From Paenibacillus lutimineralis (GTDB taxonomy: Bacteria; Bacillota; Bacilli; Paenibacillales; Paenibacillaceae): 64,000 bases of DNA. The first letter of the stretch is position 1; the number at the start of each line of letters is the position of its first letter. The notes beneath the pieces are model-generated. The model made no database searches. It was not told the DNA's origin and worked only from the letters and a program-made list of their open reading frames with translations. Location of the stretch: contig NZ_CP034346.1 in assembly GCF_003991425.1 (NCBI RefSeq), positions 719,501 to 783,500 of the forward strand, given 5' to 3'. The position numbers and the translations under genes are program-made. This document shows, piece by piece, positions 1 through 9,690 of the stretch.

Positions 1-242
1 CGGTCATCGCGGCCTCGGACGGCCAGGTCTACGTGAACGTGACCGGCCATCCCGGCATGGCGACTGGGGGCTCCGGTGATGTACTCACCGGAATCATCGC
101 CGCCATGCTCGCCCAAGGGCTGGACGCCGTGCAGGCATCGGCGTTCGGCGCCTACCTGCACGGCCTGGCCGGTGAACAGGCTGCGGCCGCACGGAGCAAC
201 CCGGCTTCGCTGCTCGCCGGGGATATCATAGAAGCGTTGTAG
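1..242 (+). CDS. NAD(P)H-hydrate dehydratase, C-terminal end (partial)
   Basis: The reading frame is open from the left edge of the window and stops with TAG at 240-242, so only the last 80 or so residues are seen. They contain [13 protein letters not shown], the glycine-rich ATP/ADP-binding and catalytic segment of the YjeF C-terminal (carbohydrate-kinase-like) domain. Enzymes of this family use ATP or ADP to dehydrate damaged NAD(P)H hydrates back to NAD(P)H in the cytoplasm. Whether the complete protein also carries the N-terminal epimerase domain cannot be seen. This stretch is visibly richer in G and C than the DNA that follows. Confidence 0.9.
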   Translation, partial: VIAASDGQVYVNVTGHPGMATGGSGDVLTGIIAAMLAQGLDAVQASAFGAYLHGLAGEQAAAARSNPASLLAGDIIEAL

Positions 243-400
243 GGCGCCGATCTTTTAACAATTGGAATGTGAAGCCTACGTTCATAAATGAGGATTTGAT
301 GTAGGTTTCTATTTTTGGCCTGGATGTAAATTGACTTTCCATTTTATTATTGATAGCATCGAAGTGAATTACAGCGGTTTAGTCGGAATTGACTAAAAGT

Positions 401-435
401 GGGTTCAAAAATTTTTTTGAACCTGCCTCTAAATA
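401..435. repeat. End-to-end remnant of the GTTCAAAAAG repeat family
   Basis: A short inverted repeat, GGTTCAAAAA facing TTTTTTTGAACC, is followed by GCCTCTAAATA. The right part resembles the right end of the MITE-like family seen in fuller form at 13466-13643 (TTTTTGAAC, two bases, GCCTCT). I read it as a copy reduced to its two ends. It could equally act as a weak hairpin terminator between the dehydratase and the flavin reductase gene. Confidence 0.4.
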
Positions 436-473
436 AGCTTGTCTACTTATAGATAATAAGGAGAGGATCCAGC

Positions 474-1025
474 ATGGCTAAGGTAACTATAATTAACGGA
501 ACTCCTACACCAGGTTCCCGTCTGACAGCAATCATTGCATTAGCGGAGGAGTTGCTGGTGAAGGAAGGCTTCGAAGTGAAGCATGTGAATGTCGGCGAGC
601 TTCCGCCAGATGATCTGATTCATACGAAATTCGAGAGCGAGCATATTGTAAAGGCCAATGGGCTTGTTGCCGAGGCGGACGCGATTATCGTAGCTAGTCC
701 GGTTTACAAGGCTTCCTATACAGGCGTGCTTAAGACGTTCCTGGATTTGATTCCAGAAAGAGGCCTGACTGGCAAGGTAATTTTGCCTATGTTTATGGGT
801 GGAACGATTGCTCATCTGTTGGCGATCGATTATGCACTCAAACCGGTCTTGTCGGTGCTCGGGGCACGTCATATTCTTGCTGGCGTATACGCCGCGGATG
901 CGAATGTATCTCGTACAGAGCAAGGCGGATTTACCATTAGTGACGAACTTGTTGATAGGTTGAGAGACAATATCAAGGAGCTGGCGACAGAGACAAGACG
1001 TCGGATCAAGTATTCAGCTTCATAA
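474..1025 (+). CDS. SsuE/flavodoxin-fold NAD(P)H-dependent FMN reductase
   Basis: The 183-residue product is the full length of the SsuE-type flavin reductases. It begins VTIINGTPTPGSRL, the first strand and phosphate-binding loop of the flavodoxin fold, and carries SPVYKASYTGVLKTFLD around residues 75-91, the conserved flavin-contacting segment. Family members reduce free FMN with NAD(P)H, usually to feed an alkanesulfonate or other two-component monooxygenase. No such partner lies next to it, so the acceptor is unknown. The start is supported by AAGGAGAGGATCCAGC before the ATG. It is a single-gene unit ending at a strong shared terminator. Confidence 0.85.
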   Translation: MAKVTIINGTPTPGSRLTAIIALAEELLVKEGFEVKHVNVGELPPDDLIHTKFESEHIVKANGLVAEADAIIVASPVYKASYTGVLKTFLDLIPERGLTGKVILPMFMGGTIAHLLAIDYALKPVLSVLGARHILAGVYAADANVSRTEQGGFTISDELVDRLRDNIKELATETRRRIKYSAS

Positions 1026-1041
1026 TAATGCAGTTAAACAA

Positions 1042-1086
1042 AATAAGCTCTGAGTCGTTCCGTAAGGATTGACTCAGAGCTTTATT
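1042..1086. terminator. Bidirectional rho-independent terminator
   Basis: AAGCTCTGAGTC pairs with GACTCAGAGCTT across a 14-base loop, with A-rich and T-rich flanks on the two sides. It lies between two convergent genes, the flavin reductase and the 609-residue anchored protein, and can end both transcripts. Confidence 0.85.
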
Positions 1087-1134
1087 TGTTGAAGAGATTA
1101 TGGCCATGATGGCATCATCTAATCATGTCTTGCG

Positions 1135-2964
1135 CTATTGTTGAATCGTGTCAACCTCGACAACGGGAATGATGATTTGAATGATACCAGAAAGCCTTGA
1201 GAGAAGCTCATTCGTCGATCCGTCAGATTGTTCTTTCAGTACTTCCGCGATCAGTTCAATGAATTGCTGATCAATATTGAGTGCTGCGTTCTGCTCGGAG
1301 CGTCCCGTTACCGTTACATTTGCACCGGTGGGTAGAGAGAAATCACCTCGTAGAAGAACTAAGCTATTGCTGCCTGTGACAAGCGTTTCACCTGAAACAG
1401 AGTAAATCACAGTACCAGTGAATCGTACAAGAGTGTCAGGATACTGGCTAATCTTGTCGGCGGAAATATCAAGGATTTCCTGCTTAATGCCTGCGAACTG
1501 GTAACGGTCATCTGCACGAACGAAAATCGCTGTTTGTCCTTCACCATCGCCAACCGGATTAACCGCATAAATCGTATTGTCTGGCTGTATTGTCAGGCTA
1601 TCAGCCTCGATCGAGTATAGTTGGGCTATTTTATCCTCACGTACCTCAAAGGCATCATAACGTGCTTTTCTTGCCTCTGATGCTGTCTCGATTATAATAA
1701 CGGGATTATGGCCTGTACTCAGAATCGGATCGATAGATAAAGTACGGATTTGATCCTGCGAAGGCAGGTCATGATTTGTTAGAACCTGAACACTTTCCTC
1801 TGCATTCATCCGGCCAAAGTACAGCTGATTGTTCTGGCCGGTTGCCACCACATATGCTCTAGATCCGAATTTATCCCGTCCATCTACAACATGATTATAG
1901 CTACTTCCATCTGTTAGAGCAGGAAGAAGTCTTACTGGCTCAGCAATGGTCCAAGCCAGCTCTGTGGCGCTGATTTCCAACTTTGTATCCTGATAATGGC
2001 CAATGGCCGTGTATAGATCGATTGCTTCTTGGTAATTGCCATTCGCTACACTTTTCTTGGCGTTACGCATTAACTCATCCATTTTACCCTTAGCATAGGT
2101 GAGCAGTCTGGATTCTGAATGGACGGAGCTTGCAAATGATGTATACTGCCGCGAATGGATGGCGAATGCCGTGTAGTCGCTTTTGTCCCAGTCGCTGTTT
2201 AATAGCGCCTCCATTAAGTTATCTACATTGGAAATGACCCAAGGTCCATCAAACTTCACGGATTTATATTCTGCAAGCATGGAGGCAGCATTATCGAGCA
2301 TAGGCTCAATGAGACCTTGAGCAACCATCCGTGTCAGCTTAGTATCATCATATTTTTGGAAGGTAGCATTTAACTCATTAAGCCATTCCTGCTCTGTACC
2401 GAATAGATGGGCAGGGATCCTCAGCAGATTCTTTTTAAAGGATTCATCATTATAGCTCGAGCTGGTTAGATTTTGCTCCATTTGCTCTAGAAACAACGTT
2501 CTGAAATTTTTGAAATAGCCGGTGAAGGCTTGTGAAATGTTGAAATTATTAGACATCTGACGGTAATAGTCACTGTAAGGCTCCTCTGGAGCCAAATAAT
2601 GACTTCGTACCTGCTGAAGTTTTGCATATGCATCCATAAGGAGGTCGAAATCCTGTTTGCGATTTGCTCTAGAAGCTTGGTCAGTAATGTTCTCCAAGTC
2701 TCTTTTCATGGCAGTGATAGGAGCCAACTCCTCTAGTCGGGAGGAAATGAGCTCTTCTTTGTAACGAATCATCCGATTGCTTTGAGCCTTTTGATACCAG
2801 TCCACTGCTTCTACGAAGAGCTTCTCATGGAATAAGCGTTCGGCAGTCTGCAAAGCGTTAAGCTTTTGGGATATTCCAATCCCCTTGTAGACTAACAGAG
2901 GAATCGTCATTATACATAAAAAAATGAGCAGATGATGCAGGGTTAACCATTTTTTTAACGTCAT
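1135..2964 (-). CDS. Membrane-anchored protein with TPR-like repeats and a beta-rich C-terminus, tubulin/VWA cluster
   Basis: The 609-residue product has one N-terminal membrane segment (about residues 10-28, after a lysine-containing start), so most of it should lie outside the cell. Residues about 30-330 are helical, with TPR-like stretches such as LFVEAVDWYQKA and GNYQEAIDLYTAIGHYQDT. The last 270 residues are rich in beta strands and may form a propeller or sandwich. I do not recognise a named family and assign no enzyme activity. It is the last gene of a three-gene minus-strand operon: its ATG overlaps the preceding stop by ATGA. The operon diverges from the VWA/tubulin-like operon, which suggests one shared structure. 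Inferred role: extracytoplasmic scaffold or sensor. Confidence 0.75.
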   Translation of the reverse strand: MTLKKWLTLHHLLIFLCIMTIPLLVYKGIGISQKLNALQTAERLFHEKLFVEAVDWYQKAQSNRMIRYKEELISSRLEELAPITAMKRDLENITDQASRANRKQDFDLLMDAYAKLQQVRSHYLAPEEPYSDYYRQMSNNFNISQAFTGYFKNFRTLFLEQMEQNLTSSSYNDESFKKNLLRIPAHLFGTEQEWLNELNATFQKYDDTKLTRMVAQGLIEPMLDNAASMLAEYKSVKFDGPWVISNVDNLMEALLNSDWDKSDYTAFAIHSRQYTSFASSVHSESRLLTYAKGKMDELMRNAKKSVANGNYQEAIDLYTAIGHYQDTKLEISATELAWTIAEPVRLLPALTDGSSYNHVVDGRDKFGSRAYVVATGQNNQLYFGRMNAEESVQVLTNHDLPSQDQIRTLSIDPILSTGHNPVIIIETASEARKARYDAFEVREDKIAQLYSIEADSLTIQPDNTIYAVNPVGDGEGQTAIFVRADDRYQFAGIKQEILDISADKISQYPDTLVRFTGTVIYSVSGETLVTGSNSLVLLRGDFSLPTGANVTVTGRSEQNAALNIDQQFIELIAEVLKEQSDGSTNELLSRLSGIIQIIIPVVEVDTIQQ

Positions 2965-3908
2965 ATTATAGTAGACCTCGGCTTAATTTGTTGAAAGTCA
3001 GCGTCCCACTGATACTTTTCCTCATAGATTCGGGCTGTCTCGGCCGTGAGATTTCCCCAGTCAAGATTGGGGGACTCAGCGAGCATTCGGTATAATCTGA
3101 GAAAACGATCCTTGGGGAGCTTACGGGCATACCTGGCAATGAAGTCCGAATAGGCTAGAACGTAGCGTTTCAACCTAACGGCGGCTCCGGCAACTCCTGC
3201 CAGTATTTCTTCCCCTCGCTCCAAAGCCAGAAATTGCTGTTCATACTTTATAACATATTGGAATGTCTTATCTTTAATGAGTTCTCTCTTGATTTTAGCG
3301 AGCTCGCCAATATACTCGGCAAGATCAGAATCGAAGTCTTTTAGCAGAAGGGGCATCAGTTCCAGCTCCATATCCTTCCTTAGTACGAAGGATTGTAAAA
3401 GTATAAGCTGCAGCTTACGGATATGATCGTTATGAATGAGGGTCGCAATGTCCCGCATCATTTCATAGGAGCGGCCTTCTTCTCCATGTGCGACCGCGGC
3501 CTCAAGATTCCTCACCAGCCCTGCAGTGATTTTGTCACGATCAACCTCGATCAGCTTGCTCATTTCGATCGAGATGCGGCTTTCGAGAGCAGTGCGTTGC
3601 ACGAAATAGAGCAGCCCAAACAGGATAATGCCTGATGCGAGAGAAATGGCCATAAGCTGAAAGGTTTGGCTGAACAGAATTGCTAACAGCGTGAGAAAAG
3701 ACGCTAGCAGCAGGTCATTATACTGAGCTCGCTTGGCGGCATGACGTGCTTTGTCGAGAACCGGGCGTAGACCGGATTTGCCGCAAACGGTGCAATTTTC
3801 CTCCTGGAGCGCGGTATAATTCTGGCAATATTTACAGCATCTTAACTTTTCGTAGGCATATTTCGTTTTTAATGGAGGGTGTAAAATAACTGTTTTTTTC
3901 TTGTTCAT
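2961..3908 (-). CDS. Zinc-ribbon protein with two membrane segments, tubulin/VWA cluster
   Basis: This 315-residue protein starts with a four-cysteine zinc ribbon (C25-x2-C28 and C39-x2-C42, with an extra C24). Two adjacent membrane segments follow at about residues 66-106, then a long helical, charged C-terminal half that should be cytoplasmic. No named family was recognised. The ATG overlaps the stop of the 49-residue membrane peptide upstream, and its own stop overlaps the start of the 609-residue anchored protein, so the three are likely translated in a coupled way. The zinc ribbon recalls the split ribbon of the cluster's GTPase at 14351-15607. Inferred role: membrane adaptor. Confidence 0.75.
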   Translation of the reverse strand: MNKKKTVILHPPLKTKYAYEKLRCCKYCQNYTALQEENCTVCGKSGLRPVLDKARHAAKRAQYNDLLLASFLTLLAILFSQTFQLMAISLASGIILFGLLYFVQRTALESRISIEMSKLIEVDRDKITAGLVRNLEAAVAHGEEGRSYEMMRDIATLIHNDHIRKLQLILLQSFVLRKDMELELMPLLLKDFDSDLAEYIGELAKIKRELIKDKTFQYVIKYEQQFLALERGEEILAGVAGAAVRLKRYVLAYSDFIARYARKLPKDRFLRLYRMLAESPNLDWGNLTAETARIYEEKYQWDADFQQIKPRSTII

Positions 3909-4054
3909 AGCTCTCTCTCTTCATTGTTGATTAATTTTAGCAGTTTTCTGTCGAGCTCTGCCGGAGCAATGACTTGCTTCCTACGAGAGTAATATATAAA
4001 GGACTTAATAATGACAAATAGAAACAATAGAATGAGACATGCGTATGTAACCAT
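3905..4054 (-). CDS. 49-residue single-pass membrane protein, first gene of the minus-strand operon
   Basis: A short frame begins with ATG at 4054 and ends with TGA at 3905-3907. It reads MVTYACLILLFLFVIIKSF, then a positively charged YYSRRK and a polar helical tail ending LINNEEREL. One membrane segment (about residues 3-21) followed by a basic patch predicts the tail in the cytoplasm. AAAGGAAG six or seven bases before the ATG is a good ribosome-binding site. The stop overlaps the next start as ATGA, the coupling also used by the next two genes, which is strong support that it is real. No homologue is recognised. Confidence 0.75.
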   Translation of the reverse strand: MVTYACLILLFLFVIIKSFIYYSRRKQVIAPAELDRKLLKLINNEEREL

Positions 4055-4306
4055 ATGTAGCTTCCTTTCGTAATTAATGTTGAGGGTGATGATTCTATTT
4101 TGGAAATGTCAAAAAAATAGATGCATATTTTGGTAGATTATGGCGGTGTAGTCTTGTTTTATCTTAACGTTTTCTTAAGTATTATCTATTATCATAGTAT
4201 AGTATATATTTGGAACTACTCCTAATTTCATATGTACATCGCTGGATCATGAAAAAGGTCATAGTAGATTCGTATTTATTCTATTTCAAATTAAAGGAGC
4301 AATATT

Positions 4307-6124
4307 ATGCAGCATTGTTATAGACAATCTATACGTATATTGACGGTTATGATGGTCTTTTGGTTACTGGTAGGCTCTGTTGGCACCCCTATTTATGGAG
4401 CCTCGGCAGCCGCAAAGGGAGCTCAGACTCAGCAGACTTCATTAATCGATGCTGTGCTCGTTGTCGATGTAAGTAACTCGATGAAGACCAGCGACACGAA
4501 TAAAGTCGGAAATGAAGCGATGAAGATGTTCATCGACATGCTGTCCGCTCAAGGCGACAAGGTAGGGATAGTAGCATATACGGACAAAGTGCAGAGGGAG
4601 AAGGCATTGCTGAAGATTCAGTCTCCAGCTGATAAGCAGGATCTAAAAGATTTCATCGATGGATTAGATCGAGGACCCTACACAGATATTGCGGTAGGCG
4701 TTCGCGAGGCGGTTAAGGTGCTGCAAAACGGAGCTGAACCGGGGCATGAGCCGATGATCGTTCTGTTAGCAGACGGCAACAATGATTTCAACAAGAGCTC
4801 GGGACGGACGCAAAGCGAGTCTGACAAGGAGCTTGGCGAGGCCGTCGCTGAGGCTAAGGCGGCAGGCATTCCGATCTATACGATCGGTTTGAATGCAGAC
4901 GGCAAGCTGAATAAGGCGCCACTTACGGATCTAGCCCAGCAGACGGGCGCTAAGTCGTTCTCTACCAGCTCGGCGAATGATCTTCCACAAATACTTAGTG
5001 AGATATTTGCCAGCCATCTGAAGCTCAAAATCGTACCTATACAAAGCATGACGGGCAACGGAAGCTTCCAGGAAGTGACGGTTAACGTTCCGAATGCGAA
5101 CGTGCTTGAAGCCAATATTTCGATTATGTCAGCTAATCCTGTCACGGCGGAGCTGGTTAACCCGTCCGGTGATAAAGTGGCTATACCTTCGGATGAAGTT
5201 ATTTTGTCCAAGTCGAAAAGTTATTCTCTGATTAAGCTGCTAACTCCAGTCGAGGGGGATTGGAAGCTGAGGGTTAAAGGGGCAGCCAAGGACAAAATCG
5301 ATATTAATCTGGTATTTAATTACGATCTTGAGCTCGAGATGGACCCCATTGCATCGAAGAGCTATCAACGCGGTGATGATGTGAAAATCGGAGCGTATCT
5401 TACAAGCAATGGGCAGAAGCTGCAAAATGACGAGCTGTATACGAATATGAGCGCTGTTCTCATCGTTAAGGATATCGACAGCGGCAAGACCGAAGAAGTC
5501 AAGCTTAACAATACGGGGGACAAATTCGAAGGCACATTTAGCTTTTCCGAAGCCCATGAATACGAACTGAAGGTTCGCGCAGAGGAAAAAAGCTTCTACA
5601 GGGAATCCGCTCCTGTAACACTGAGTGCCAAAGGCAAAGCAGGTGCTACACCAGTACCAGCCCAGCCTAATCCGACGACAGTGGAAGAAGAGAAGCCGTT
5701 CCCTTGGCTAATCGTTGTTATATCAGCGGTAGGTTTGGCCGTAGTTGCAGCGGGTGCTTATTTTATCGCATCGTCAGTTAAGAAAGCGAACCGCGGATTC
5801 GTAGGCCAGATTGTCATCGAGATTCGCGATGAGAACACGAATGAGAGATCCTTCCCGCAGTATAAGAAGCTTACCTCGTTCAAAGGCAAGTTCAATCTCC
5901 ATCAACTGCTGCAACTGGCACCCGAGCTGAAGGAAACGGAGAAAATTGTATTTACTCCGGCTAAGGGAGATCGCATCACGCTGCGCAATGCCTCAGCTGC
6001 ACCGATCGAGAAATCGGGTCGGGCTGTGGATGCCTCCGCAGGACTTGAGCTTAAGAGCGGGGATCGAGTGACATTGCCACTACAACATATCGATAAGACG
6101 ATTTTCATAGAGTACCTGGTGTAA
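4307..6124 (+). CDS. Secreted, membrane-anchored von Willebrand factor A protein
   Basis: This 605-residue protein has a signal peptide (about residues 1-35, ending near GASAAAKG). A VWA domain follows with an intact metal-binding (MIDAS) motif: DVSNS at 54-58, a threonine in GPYTDIAVG and the aspartate of LLADGNND. Beta-sandwich-like repeats fill the middle. One membrane segment lies at about 466-488, and a basic C-terminal domain of about 115 residues should be cytoplasmic. VWA domains with intact MIDAS bind a ligand through a divalent metal. It opens the plus-strand operon. AAAGGAGCAATATT precedes the ATG. The ligand is unknown; a role in sensing or adhesion outside the membrane, linked to the GTPases inside, is inference. 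Confidence 0.85.
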   Translation: MQHCYRQSIRILTVMMVFWLLVGSVGTPIYGASAAAKGAQTQQTSLIDAVLVVDVSNSMKTSDTNKVGNEAMKMFIDMLSAQGDKVGIVAYTDKVQREKALLKIQSPADKQDLKDFIDGLDRGPYTDIAVGVREAVKVLQNGAEPGHEPMIVLLADGNNDFNKSSGRTQSESDKELGEAVAEAKAAGIPIYTIGLNADGKLNKAPLTDLAQQTGAKSFSTSSANDLPQILSEIFASHLKLKIVPIQSMTGNGSFQEVTVNVPNANVLEANISIMSANPVTAELVNPSGDKVAIPSDEVILSKSKSYSLIKLLTPVEGDWKLRVKGAAKDKIDINLVFNYDLELEMDPIASKSYQRGDDVKIGAYLTSNGQKLQNDELYTNMSAVLIVKDIDSGKTEEVKLNNTGDKFEGTFSFSEAHEYELKVRAEEKSFYRESAPVTLSAKGKAGATPVPAQPNPTTVEEEKPFPWLIVVISAVGLAVVAAGAYFIASSVKKANRGFVGQIVIEIRDENTNERSFPQYKKLTSFKGKFNLHQLLQLAPELKETEKIVFTPAKGDRITLRNASAAPIEKSGRAVDASAGLELKSGDRVTLPLQHIDKTIFIEYLV

Positions 6125-6276
6125 TCGCTTTTGATCACGTAGTGAATCAGGAAGTAACTCGGCATCGAATCTTGAACTCAACCGGGATTTCCGGTGCTCA
6201 CGTACCCAAAACGTACGCTTCGCTCCTCAATCCCTAGTTTCATTCAACCTTCTCGGTGCTGAAAACCGACTTTTTT
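6125..6276. repeat. MITE-like element, long form, with eroded ends
   Basis: From TCGCTTTTGATCACG to GAAAACCGACTTTTTT this segment matches the body of the element at 13466-13643 almost base for base, but lacks the outer GAGGTTGTTCAAAAAG and TTTGAAC ends. Its left edge abuts the stop codon of the VWA gene. The body contains its own palindromic section around CGTACCCAAAACGTACG. It fills the gap between the VWA gene and the tubulin-like gene without breaking either. Confidence 0.8.
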
Positions 6277-6300
6277 ATCCAATGAATGGAGGAAACTTAA

Positions 6301-9300
6301 ATGAAGCCGATCGTTAGAGAACATATTCAGCAATTGGATGTATCGCTTGGCGGAGGTATTGTCAGCGATAAAATTCGGGTGGATACGATTGATAATCCAA
6401 TCCTTATTATTGGTCTTGGCGGAACCGGGATTGACGCCTTGCTTCGCCTGAAGTATCAAATTAACCGCAGATTCAAGCTGCCTGAGGATCCATTGTCCAA
6501 GAAGAAACGCGATAAGCCGGACAATGTGGAGTTTCTCGCTTTTGAGACCAACGAGCAGGATCGCAGTAAAAGGTACAAAGGAATCGGGCTCGATCCGATC
6601 AATGAATTTGTACTGCTGTCCAACCCGGAAATTGGCGGTCTACTGCAAAACCGCAGTATTCTAGAGCCGTACATTACAGACTGGCTGTCACCCGAGCTGA
6701 GTATTACCGATGGGATGAACGGTGCGGCAGGTGTGCGTCAGGCGGGGCGGCTGCTTCTTTTCACGAAGATTAATCAAGTCGTGCAGGCCATCGATAAGAA
6801 AATCAAGACCTTATCAGTAGGTACGAACAAGAAGCTGATGGTATTTCTACTTACTGGCTTGTCCGGCGGCACAGGCAGCGGCTGCTTCCTGGATATCGCC
6901 TATATTGTACGCGGAATTATTGAACGTGATCACGGTTCGGCAGGTATTGACCGCGTGAATACTCTCGGTTATTTGTTCACCCCGGATATCAATCTGTCCA
7001 ATAAGAGTCTAAGCGAGCATACGCGCGAGTACATTAAGAAAAATGGTTATGCCGCGTTGAAAGAGCTGGATTACTGGATGAACGTAGATAGTCGTGGTGA
7101 GAGGTTCAATCAGCAATACGGCAACATTTTGACAGTCAACTCGCCGTTGCCTCCTTTTAATCTATGTCATTTGATATCGGCAACCAATACAGAGGGCAAG
7201 CTGCTGGAGAACGCTTATGATTACTGTATGAACGTCACTGCGGAGAACATTACCAACTTCATGGCGAGTGAAGAGAAGCAATCTGGCGAAGAATTTGCTA
7301 TTCACGATTATATAAGTAATATCCGTACGAATATCGCACAAATGAACAAGGCTTACCCGGCTAACTATGAATACAACATTATTGGGGCCTCTTCGGCTGT
7401 GCTGCCGATCGAGGAAATGACGACTTACTTGGCCTATCGTCTGTTTGACAAGATGGACAAAATGTTCCAGCAATCGCCGACGCAGGAGGAAGTAGAGAAA
7501 TTTGCCCGTAAGATGGGCGTTGACCTCGATAGTATAGTTAAAGCGTTTGAATCTCGCGTACCCGACCCGCTTCCGGGTTATGAGAACAGTGAGCGGTTGA
7601 GCTATGCCAATGTTGTGAAGTCTCAAGTCGTGAATATGGACACGGAGCTGGAGCAAACCTTCCTCGCTCGGGCGAGAGAGGAATATATCAAAGCGAAGAA
7701 GCAGCTTCCAGGGGAATTCCTCGAGAAGTTCAGCGACCAGATTCGTCGTCTGTTTTTGCATCCGGAGCAAGGGCCGTTTTATGTATCGCGGCTGCTTTTC
7801 ACGGAGAAGGGCTTCTGTTTGCTGAAAATGCTGCTCTCCTATATCGAGGCATTGCGTGAGAATTTAGTGCGTATTCCTCGCGATATCGAGGCTGCGCAGG
7901 ATCAAGCGGATGATAAGCTAGGCGATGCCAAGAGTGCATTTGTGTCCAAGGAGAAGAAGAAGAACGCTTATATTGAAGCAAAAATAAATGAATACTGGCT
8001 CCACGCAGATGTTGAGCGTACAGAGCAAATGATTGAGTTCTATGAGGATCTGTATGATTTGCTGAATCGGGAGAATAACCGCATTTATAGTGTATTCACA
8101 GAAATATTAAATGCACTTAGCTCGATCTTCTCCAAGAACGGGGACATTCTGACGAGCGGTGACGAGCAGGTGGACCATAAGGGTAATAAAACCTACTACT
8201 GGAACATCGTGAGCGTACCCGACATTTCAAAGGTTGTCAGTGGCATTATGGATCAGAAGGATGTCGATGACCTGATCCGTGATTTCGCTACGGAATTGCT
8301 GGATCACTCCGATCAATGGGTGAAGGAGCAGGAAATTGATATTGTGAGCTCCATTTCTACTTTCCTCTCCGATAAGTTCGGTGATCTTATTACGAAGTCA
8401 ATGGAGGATTTCCTAGTCATTAAATATGGCCAGGATGAGCCGATCGAGAAGTTTGTTGAGCGTCAAATTGCTAGCAAGCTGGATGAGGAAGCTGTTCCGG
8501 TATTCCATTTGTCGAATAGTACAGGTAATTTGCATTTCCCTTCTTGGGGATTTGTATCTGTTCCAGTGCAGGCGCCGAGCATCCTGAAGGGGATTCGCAA
8601 CTATCAGAACAATGCGGTCGGAAAGTCCCATTTCACGGTCAAAGAGAGCGAAGTGAAGAACCGTATATTCTGGTTGAATACACGTAACGGGGTGCCATTG
8701 TTCGTGTACACGCCGCTCAAAGTATATGAGGAGAGCTATGAACGGACGATTTTGGATAAGGAAGGAATCGGTCGTCACCTCGTACAAACAGAGAAGAATA
8801 ACTGGACTTACCTGCCTTCGCCAATCCCTGAGAGATCCTGGGGCGAGACTTATTCCAATTCACGGGTACAGAGCTATAATGCTCGTGTGCGCGAGGAGTT
8901 CGCCAAATCGCTTCAGTTAAAGGTAATTGTGGAGAAGGATGCGGATCAAAATACGAGCAGCCGTTATTCTGTAAGGTTAACGAAGCCGTTCTCTTTGCAA
9001 GATAAACTGGCAGCGTATGATATGCGTCTAGAAGCTCCAAAGCCAAATCTAGGCGAGGTGAAACGCTGTGCTCTTGAGCTGAAGCAGCTGCTTGCTGAGG
9101 GACTTCCACAAGAAGGCGTTAAAGATATATTCGGAAGCATCAATGAAGAGATGGCCAAAGAGAATTTGATTCGCTCGCCAAAACTGATTACCCGCATGCG
9201 GCAGGAGATCGCAAAGTATGAGGAAATCGCGGCGATGGCAGCGAAGCTGGATGCAGTGCTGGCGCAGCATCAGGATGAGGAGAAGTGGCTTGATCAGTTC

Positions 9301-9690
9301 ATCGAGGCGATGTATACGATGACGATTACGAAGAAGGGCGCGCTGTATGTCTACGATCGTGATCCGGAAGAAGAAGCTTGGGAGCCATTTGCTAACCTGA
9401 TGAAGAGCCAAAATTATGTGGAATACGAAGTGTTTACACATTTTAGAGGCTTGGATGAGAAGAACCATAGCGTATTGATGCGCAAAGCGTCACGCCGGGC
9501 CACGGAGCTAACGGCTTCGGAGGATATCGAGCCGTTACTTCAGACGATGGGTGAGCTTGCAGATCGATTCCGTGAGGGGCGGGACTCGCTGGAATACGAG
9601 AAGGTTGAACTGGCAAACGGTGAGGATATGTATCAGTTCTACAAGCAGATAACAACTAAACTGAACGATATCCGCAGAAGGTTGAAATAA
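6301..9690 (+). CDS. Tubulin/FtsZ-like GTPase, large multidomain (Tubulin_2 type)
   Basis: The N-terminal third of this 1129-residue protein has the tubulin/FtsZ GTPase signatures. ILIIGLGGTGIDALLRL carries the first glycine loop (G38-G43), NVEFLAFETN follows as a core strand, and GLSGGTGSG at 186-194 is the tubulin signature loop that holds the phosphates. It then runs FNLCHLISATNTEG near residue 285. The remaining 800 residues are mostly helical, with coiled-coil-like charged stretches. This is far longer than FtsZ (about 380) and fits the tubulin-like proteins found with VWA and GTPase partners in bacteria. AATGGAGGAAACTTA precedes the ATG. Its stop overlaps the next start as TAATG. Filament formation is plausible but unproven. 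Confidence 0.85.
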   Translation: MKPIVREHIQQLDVSLGGGIVSDKIRVDTIDNPILIIGLGGTGIDALLRLKYQINRRFKLPEDPLSKKKRDKPDNVEFLAFETNEQDRSKRYKGIGLDPINEFVLLSNPEIGGLLQNRSILEPYITDWLSPELSITDGMNGAAGVRQAGRLLLFTKINQVVQAIDKKIKTLSVGTNKKLMVFLLTGLSGGTGSGCFLDIAYIVRGIIERDHGSAGIDRVNTLGYLFTPDINLSNKSLSEHTREYIKKNGYAALKELDYWMNVDSRGERFNQQYGNILTVNSPLPPFNLCHLISATNTEGKLLENAYDYCMNVTAENITNFMASEEKQSGEEFAIHDYISNIRTNIAQMNKAYPANYEYNIIGASSAVLPIEEMTTYLAYRLFDKMDKMFQQSPTQEEVEKFARKMGVDLDSIVKAFESRVPDPLPGYENSERLSYANVVKSQVVNMDTELEQTFLARAREEYIKAKKQLPGEFLEKFSDQIRRLFLHPEQGPFYVSRLLFTEKGFCLLKMLLSYIEALRENLVRIPRDIEAAQDQADDKLGDAKSAFVSKEKKKNAYIEAKINEYWLHADVERTEQMIEFYEDLYDLLNRENNRIYSVFTEILNALSSIFSKNGDILTSGDEQVDHKGNKTYYWNIVSVPDISKVVSGIMDQKDVDDLIRDFATELLDHSDQWVKEQEIDIVSSISTFLSDKFGDLITKSMEDFLVIKYGQDEPIEKFVERQIASKLDEEAVPVFHLSNSTGNLHFPSWGFVSVPVQAPSILKGIRNYQNNAVGKSHFTVKESEVKNRIFWLNTRNGVPLFVYTPLKVYEESYERTILDKEGIGRHLVQTEKNNWTYLPSPIPERSWGETYSNSRVQSYNARVREEFAKSLQLKVIVEKDADQNTSSRYSVRLTKPFSLQDKLAAYDMRLEAPKPNLGEVKRCALELKQLLAEGLPQEGVKDIFGSINEEMAKENLIRSPKLITRMRQEIAKYEEIAAMAAKLDAVLAQHQDEEKWLDQFIEAMYTMTITKKGALYVYDRDPEEEAWEPFANLMKSQNYVEYEVFTHFRGLDEKNHSVLMRKASRRATELTASEDIEPLLQTMGELADRFREGRDSLEYEKVELANGEDMYQFYKQITTKLNDIRRRLK

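Noticed and set aside
7162..7770. Open frame of 202 codons opposite the tubulin-like gene
   Set aside because: It is a shadow of a real gene with no ribosome-binding site and no operon context.
6301..9690. Phage or plasmid partition tubulin (PhuZ/TubZ)
   Set aside because: The protein is about three times longer, sits in a chromosomal operon with VWA and GTPase genes, and no phage or plasmid genes are nearby.
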